Below are positions 60,303-64,000 of a stretch of DNA of 64,000 nucleotides, in pieces (within the stretch, counting starts at the first letter, position 1; every line of letters begins with the position of its first letter). The position numbers were made by a program, and so were the translations under genes. Source of the stretch: Mesorhizobium sp. YC-39 (GTDB lineage: Bacteria > Pseudomonadota > Alphaproteobacteria > Rhizobiales > Rhizobiaceae); contig NZ_JAOWPS010000003.1 of assembly GCF_025753795.1 (NCBI RefSeq), positions 744,001 through 808,000 of the forward strand. Direction: 5' to 3'. Below the pieces are notes generated by a model. The model was not told where the DNA came from. It saw nothing but the letters and a program-made list of their open reading frames with translations, and did no database searches.

Positions 60303-60911
60303 ATGACCAGCGCCATTCCTGGCTTCTTCCAGGGCACGGAGATGCCAAACAGCGGCTGGTGGGAAGCGCTGTGGCCCGACCCCGCTGGCGTGCTCGCTGC
60401 AACCGGGTTGAAGCCCGGCATGGATGTGGTCGACCTCTGCTGCGGTGACGGCTGGTTCACCCTGCCGATCGCCAGGGCGGCCCGCTGCGTCATCGCCATC
60501 GATATCGACACCGGTCTGCTCGAGGTCACCCGGCGCCGGCTGATCGACGCCGGCGTGACCAATTGCGAATTCATCGCGGGCGACGCCTACCAACTCGCCA
60601 GCCTGGTATCCCGACCGGTCGACTTCGTCTTCATGGCCAATGCCTTCCACGGAGTGCCTGACCGGCCGCGACTGGCGCGCGCGGTGGCCGCGACGCTTGG
60701 CCCGGCCGGGCGCTTTGCCATCGTCAACTGGCACCAGCAGCCACGCGAGACAACCACGGTGCTGGACGAGCCGCGCGGACCGAGGACCGAATTGAGGCTG
60801 TCACCGGAACAGACCATCGCGGAAGCCGAAGCAGGCGGCCTGCGATTTGCCGAACTGGTCGACGTGCCGCCCTATCACTATGGCGCGTTGTTCGAAAAAA
60901 CGACGGCTTGA
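60303..60911 (+). CDS. Class I SAM-dependent methyltransferase
   Basis: A 202-residue methyltransferase with the SAM motif VVDLCCGDGWFTLPIA, motif II IAIDIDTGLL and a middle block FIAGDAYQLA. It resembles small rhizobial methyltransferases of unknown substrate. It lies 93 bases after the regulator. Confidence 0.85.
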   Translation: MTSAIPGFFQGTEMPNSGWWEALWPDPAGVLAATGLKPGMDVVDLCCGDGWFTLPIARAARCVIAIDIDTGLLEVTRRRLIDAGVTNCEFIAGDAYQLASLVSRPVDFVFMANAFHGVPDRPRLARAVAATLGPAGRFAIVNWHQQPRETTTVLDEPRGPRTELRLSPEQTIAEAEAGGLRFAELVDVPPYHYGALFEKTTA

Positions 60912-60983
60912 GTGCTGCTGAAAACCGATTTTCGGTCTGACGCCGGGATGTGTTGAGATTTAGGTCAGGCCGTGCCGCACATC

Positions 60984-61742
60984 CTAGCTCGCCGCGTTGA
61001 ACCGCAAAATATCTCGGCCGTCCTTGTCGGCGATGGTGAGCTTGCCGGCATCGACATGGTAGGACGCCGCCTTGGCCAGCGCCTCGAACAGCGCTTTCTC
61101 TTCGGCCATGACATCAGGTGCGCAGGCCTTGAAGGTCGAACCGATGCCGCTGATGGCGATCGTCGAACCATCGAGCTTGGCGGTGGCGAAATAGACGTTG
61201 CAGGGGCCACTGCCGCCGGCCTTGCCGGCCTCGCTGATCCTGAACGTCGCCTGCGGCTCTGAAATCACGCCGATGCCGTCGATATATTCGACAAGCCAGC
61301 TCTGTCCGAACACCGCGGCCGGTTTGTCGCTCGGCGTCACCATCTTCAGCATGACGGTCTGCGGCGCGTCGCTGAGCGGGTCGACCTGATGGCGCGTGTC
61401 GGTGACGAACAGCAGCCGGTCGTCGGCTGTAATGCGCGCCTGCAGCGCATAGGTCATATTGGGCTGGATCACCTGCGGATCGAAGCTGATCTCGAACTTG
61501 ATCGGTACCTGGCCGGCCGGCACCTTGCGCTCGCCGAGGATTGCGGCCGGTGCATCGGTCAGCGACACGTCGGCAAGCTGGACCGAGAGCACGGCGTTGG
61601 GCGGCAAGGCGATGCGCTCGCGGTACAGCACTTCGCCCTTCAAGACTTTCTCGGCGGCCACGGACAACTCCGGAACGGCCAGCATGCCGACGACCAGCGG
61701 CACAAAACCGAAGATGAAGAACTCGGCGATCCTGTCCAGCAT
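60984..61742 (-). CDS. YbaY-like and META-domain secreted protein
   Basis: A 252-residue envelope protein: N-terminal signal or anchor (IFGFVPLVVGMLAVPELSVAA), then a YbaY-like beta domain (ALPPNAVLSVQLADVSLTDAPA, quoted in part) and a C-terminal META/HslJ-like domain (FGQSWLVEYIDG... AISGIGSTFKAC, quoted in part). The Cys in ACAPDV may pair with CNVYF. GGGGAGCAGG precedes ATG 61742. Such proteins are linked to envelope stress; no activity is known. Confidence 0.75.
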   Translation of the reverse strand: MLDRIAEFFIFGFVPLVVGMLAVPELSVAAEKVLKGEVLYRERIALPPNAVLSVQLADVSLTDAPAAILGERKVPAGQVPIKFEISFDPQVIQPNMTYALQARITADDRLLFVTDTRHQVDPLSDAPQTVMLKMVTPSDKPAAVFGQSWLVEYIDGIGVISEPQATFRISEAGKAGGSGPCNVYFATAKLDGSTIAISGIGSTFKACAPDVMAEEKALFEALAKAASYHVDAGKLTIADKDGRDILRFNAAS

Positions 61743-61820
61743 GATCCTGCTCCCCTTGCCATGCCTAACCGGCCAGAAGGTCTCGCAGGATTGCGGTGGT
61801 TCCGTGACCACCGCAGAGCA

Positions 61821-62303
61821 TTATTCTTGCGGCGGCGCCTTCCAGCGGCTGGCTGCCTTGTCGTCGCTCTCCTTGGCCTCAACCCAGCCGCCTTCGGAGC
61901 CGTCGCCATGGTGTTCCTTCTTCCAGAAGGGCGCACGCGATTTCAGATAATCCATCAGGAAATTCGCCGCCTCGAACGCGGCCTGCCGGTGCGCGGATGC
62001 CGCCACCACCAGCACGATGTTCTCGCCTGGCCGGACCTTGCCATGGCGGTGGATGACGGTCAGCCCCTGCAGCGGCCAGCGTTCGGTTGCCTCGCCAGCA
62101 ATACGGGCGATCTCGGCCTCGGCCATGCCGGGATAATGTTCGAGTTCAAGCGCCGAAAGCCTGCCCGCCTCGTCGCGGCAAAGGCCGGAGAACGTCACCA
62201 CGGCGCCGATATCGGCGCGGCTCCCGGTCAGCCGCGCGATCTCACCGGCGACATCGAAATCCCCGGCCTGGATGCGCACGACAGGCACGACCGCGGCCGG
62301 CAT
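61821..62303 (-). CDS. moaE: Molybdopterin synthase catalytic subunit MoaE
   Basis: A 160-residue subunit that converts precursor Z to molybdopterin with MoaD. Seen: GAVVTFSGLCRD, LELEHYPGMAEAEI, HRHGKVRPGENIVLV and the catalytic Lys region FLMDYLKSRAPFWKKE. It follows moaD by five bases, with the C-terminal tail (about 25 residues) longer than usual. Confidence 0.95.
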   Translation of the reverse strand: MPAAVVPVVRIQAGDFDVAGEIARLTGSRADIGAVVTFSGLCRDEAGRLSALELEHYPGMAEAEIARIAGEATERWPLQGLTVIHRHGKVRPGENIVLVVAASAHRQAAFEAANFLMDYLKSRAPFWKKEHHGDGSEGGWVEAKESDDKAASRWKAPPQE

Positions 62304-62308
62304 CGGGT

Positions 62309-62566
62309 TCAGCCTCCGGTCATCGGCGGGAACAGAGCTATCTCGCGCGCGCCTGATATCTTCTCGCGATGCTCGACATGTTCCTGGTTGATGGCGACAC
62401 GGATTACATCAGGATATTGCAGCGCATGCTCATATTCCTCGCCGCGCGATTTCAGCCAGCGAAGCAAGTCGGCGACCGTCTCGATGCCATCAGGCAGTTC
62501 GACATCCTCCTCCGGCTTGCCGATCCGCTCGCGCACCCAGGCGAAATAGATGAGACGCGTCGACAT
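62309..62566 (-). CDS. moaD: Molybdopterin synthase sulfur carrier subunit MoaD
   Basis: An 85-residue ubiquitin-fold sulfur carrier ending in the required Gly-Gly (PPMTGG), where a thiocarboxylate forms. Seen: LIYFAWVRERIGK and VRVAINQEHV-like VIRVAINQEHV. The start at 62566 lies one base after the pgsA stop, so pgsA-moaD-moaE are one operon. Confidence 0.95.
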   Translation of the reverse strand: MSTRLIYFAWVRERIGKPEEDVELPDGIETVADLLRWLKSRGEEYEHALQYPDVIRVAINQEHVEHREKISGAREIALFPPMTGG

Positions 62567-62567
62567 G

Positions 62568-63164
62568 CTACTCGTCCATGATGTGCTTGAGGCCGGCACG
62601 GAAATAATCATAGCCGGTGTAGAGCGTGACCAGCGCCGCGATCCACAGCAGCACCAGCCCCGTCTGGGTGGTGAGCGGGAAGATCTTGTCGCCGGCCGGC
62701 CCGGCAAGCAGGAAGGCGATAGCGACCATCTGGATGGTGGTCTTCCATTTTGCCAGTTGCGTCACCGGCACCGAGACCTTCAGTGCCGCCAGATATTCAC
62801 GCAGGCCCGAGACCAGGATCTCGCGGCACAGGATGATGATCGCCGCCCACAGCGACCAGCCGGCGATGCCGGCGTGGCGGTCGGTGTCGGCGGCAAGCAG
62901 CAGCAGGCAGGTGGCGACCAGCAATTTGTCGGCGATCGGGTCGAGCATCTTGCCGATATTGGAGGTCTGTTGCCAGGCGCGCGCCAGATAGCCGTCGAAA
63001 TAATCGGTGATGGACGCCAGCAGGAAAATGATCAGCGCCGACCAGCGGGCGAAGTCACTCGACTTCAGATGCCCCTCGAGAAAGAAGCACAGCACAACCA
63101 GCGGCACCGCGATAATGCGGGCGTAGGTGAGCATATTGGGCAGGTTGAACGCGCGCTGGGCCAT
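62568..63164 (-). CDS. pgsA: CDP-diacylglycerol-glycerol-3-phosphate 3-phosphatidyltransferase
   Basis: A 198-residue membrane enzyme that makes phosphatidylglycerol phosphate from CDP-diacylglycerol and G3P. It has the signature DYFDGYLARAWQQ and GKMLDPIADKLLV, and the N-terminal NLPNMLTYARII that is typical of PgsA. The uvrC-pgsA-moaDE order is common in Rhizobiales. A second CDP-alcohol phosphatidyltransferase lies at 33153. Confidence 0.95.
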   Translation of the reverse strand: MAQRAFNLPNMLTYARIIAVPLVVLCFFLEGHLKSSDFARWSALIIFLLASITDYFDGYLARAWQQTSNIGKMLDPIADKLLVATCLLLLAADTDRHAGIAGWSLWAAIIILCREILVSGLREYLAALKVSVPVTQLAKWKTTIQMVAIAFLLAGPAGDKIFPLTTQTGLVLLWIAALVTLYTGYDYFRAGLKHIMDE

Positions 63165-63276
63165 ATTTTTGGGACTCTTTCTGCCTGCGTACTCAAATCA
63201 GAAGCGAATGTGGGGGGTCAACTGGCGATAGTCGATGGGCCAGCCGAAAATAGCTGGCAAACGCCTTAAAGTGCGA

Positions 63277-63322
63277 TGCATGTCGTTGTCCCAAAACCGC
63301 TGCCCACTTTTGGCGACATGCA
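63277..63322. repeat. Stop-abutting palindromic element, copy 2
   Basis: Outer arms TGCATGTCG and CGACATGCA, inner CCAAAA/TTTTGG. It ends at the base next to the uvrC stop (63323-63325), the same arrangement as copy 1 at 954-1000 relative to the metallophosphoesterase stop. Confidence 0.75.
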
Positions 63323-64000
63323 TCAACTCTCGTGAAAATGATTGTACACCAGCTTCGCGACCTGTTCGGAAATACCGTCGACCTTGACCAGATCCTCAAC
63401 CGCGGCCCGGCTGACCGCCTTGGCGGTGCCAAAATGCAGGAGCAGCGCGCGCTTGCGGCCGGGACCGATGCCGCTGATCTCGTCGAGCGGGCTCTTGACC
63501 ATCTCCTTCTTGCGGCGCGCGCGATGCGAACCGATCGCAAAGCGGTGGACCTCGTCGCGCAGCCGCTGGACGAAGTAGAGGACGGGATCGCGCACGGGCA
63601 GTGAAAACGAATCCCTGCCCTTGACGAAGAAGCGCTCGCGGCCGGCATCGCGGTCCTGGCCCTTGGCGATGCCGATCGCCACGACCCGATCCTCAATGCT
63701 GAGATCGGCGAGGATCTTGCGCACCGCCGTCATCTGGCCCTGGCCGCCGTCGATGAGGATAACGTCGGGCCAGGCCGGGAAACCGCTGACGCCCTCGATG
63801 TCGTCCTCCGCCTCGCCCTCGGTTTCGGCGCTTCGCGGTGTATCGCCATGTTCCTTCAGCAGCCTGGAGAAGCGCCGCTCCATCACCTCGCGCATCATGC
63901 CGAAATCATCGCCCGGCGTGATCTCGGTCGAGCGGATGTTGAATTTCCGATACTGGTTCTTGACGAAGCCTTCCGGTCCGGCAACGACCATGGCGCCGAC
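63323..64000 (-). CDS. uvrC: UvrC excinuclease subunit C, C-terminal part (5' end beyond the window)
   Basis: About 225 codons of UvrC, running off the right edge. Visible: the catalytic Endonuclease V-like domain with [18 protein letters not shown], the block [18 protein letters not shown] and the C-terminal tandem helix-hairpin-helix [21 protein letters not shown] and [16 protein letters not shown]. UvrC makes both incisions in nucleotide excision repair. The stop codon abuts a palindromic repeat. Confidence 0.95.
   Translation of the reverse strand, partial: VGAMVVAGPEGFVKNQYRKFNIRSTEITPGDDFGMMREVMERRFSRLLKEHGDTPRSAETEGEAEDDIEGVSGFPAWPDVILIDGGQGQMTAVRKILADLSIEDRVVAIGIAKGQDRDAGRERFFVKGRDSFSLPVRDPVLYFVQRLRDEVHRFAIGSHRARRKKEMVKSPLDEISGIGPGRKRALLLHFGTAKAVSRAAVEDLVKVDGISEQVAKLVYNHFHES

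Overview
The window is GC-rich alphaproteobacterial chromosomal DNA, most likely from Mesorhizobium or a close relative in the Rhizobiales. The evidence is the complete aapJQMP general amino-acid transporter, hda (DnaA-related), two nuclear-type complex I accessory subunits (NDUFS4-like and zinc-finger NDUFS6-like), a DUF680 protein (a family I associate with Mesorhizobium), a DUF982 protein, EcfG-type general-stress promoters (GGAAC-N16-CGTT) and several rhizobial-style intergenic palindromes. Gene density is high, with many ATGA or TGATG stop/start overlaps. I see no phage, insertion sequence, CRISPR array or conjugation gene, so this looks like core and near-core chromosome rather than a mobile island.

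Layout. 1-7.5 kb: end of a patatin-like lipoprotein gene, stress protein CsbD, a metallophosphoesterase, a TetR/NIPSNAP pair with two operators, a block of nested palindromes, fumC and two DoxX genes. 7.5-13.8 kb: the ppk-ppx polyphosphate operon, a zinc-finger complex I protein, a flavin monooxygenase and a DUF2459 protein. 13.9-18.2 kb: aapJQMP on the minus strand. 18.6-23.6 kb: metC, a truncated HPP-CBS gene, an ECF sigma factor followed by DUF4142 and cupredoxin genes, and an enoyl-CoA hydratase divergent from a TetR gene. 24.1-29.4 kb: cyoABCD quinol oxidase and an ion permease. 29.6-31.1 kb: a chimeric tRNA-like gene, tRNA-Arg(UCU), the NDUFS4-like gene and tRNA-Pro(UGG). 31.3-36.7 kb: hda, an AI-2E-family permease and a CDP-alcohol phosphatidyltransferase on the minus strand, then purM-purN and a SixA-like phosphatase on the plus strand. 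36.9-46.3 kb: DUF680 and its remnant, dapB overlapping a molybdopterin oxidoreductase, an ABC-F ATPase, small envelope proteins, a TauE exporter and a UvrD-type helicase. 46.4-53.4 kb: a LysR gene divergent from paoABC aldehyde oxidoreductase, then an aldo/keto reductase and an SDR. 53.6-64 kb: DUF982, sterol desaturase-family protein, diguanylate cyclase, DinB, GST, bluB, ndk, a SnoaL-like gene facing an XRE/MmyB regulator across two operators, a methyltransferase, a YbaY/META protein, moaE-moaD-pgsA and the 3' half of uvrC.

How the genes fit together. Much of the window is energy, nucleotide and cofactor metabolism (fumarase, quinol oxidase, complex I subunits, polyphosphate, purine, molybdopterin and B12 lower-ligand synthesis). 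Molybdopterin synthase (moaD/moaE) supplies the cofactor needed by both the molybdopterin oxidoreductase and PaoABC. Accessory units are small two-gene modules in which a regulator faces its likely target across a visible palindromic operator (TetR/NIPSNAP, TetR/enoyl-CoA hydratase, XRE/SnoaL). Three small-protein genes (CsbD, DUF982 and a 56-residue membrane protein) carry exact or near EcfG promoters, which suggests a shared general stress response.

The most unusual observations are a tRNA whose two halves appear to come from different arginine tRNAs, with a CUG anticodon and an unpaired acceptor stem; palindromic elements inserted exactly at stop codons of unrelated genes; heptamer-based hairpins after three stop codons; and remnants of an HPP-CBS gene and a DUF680 gene. 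I did not find a clearly new multi-gene defence or biosynthetic system.
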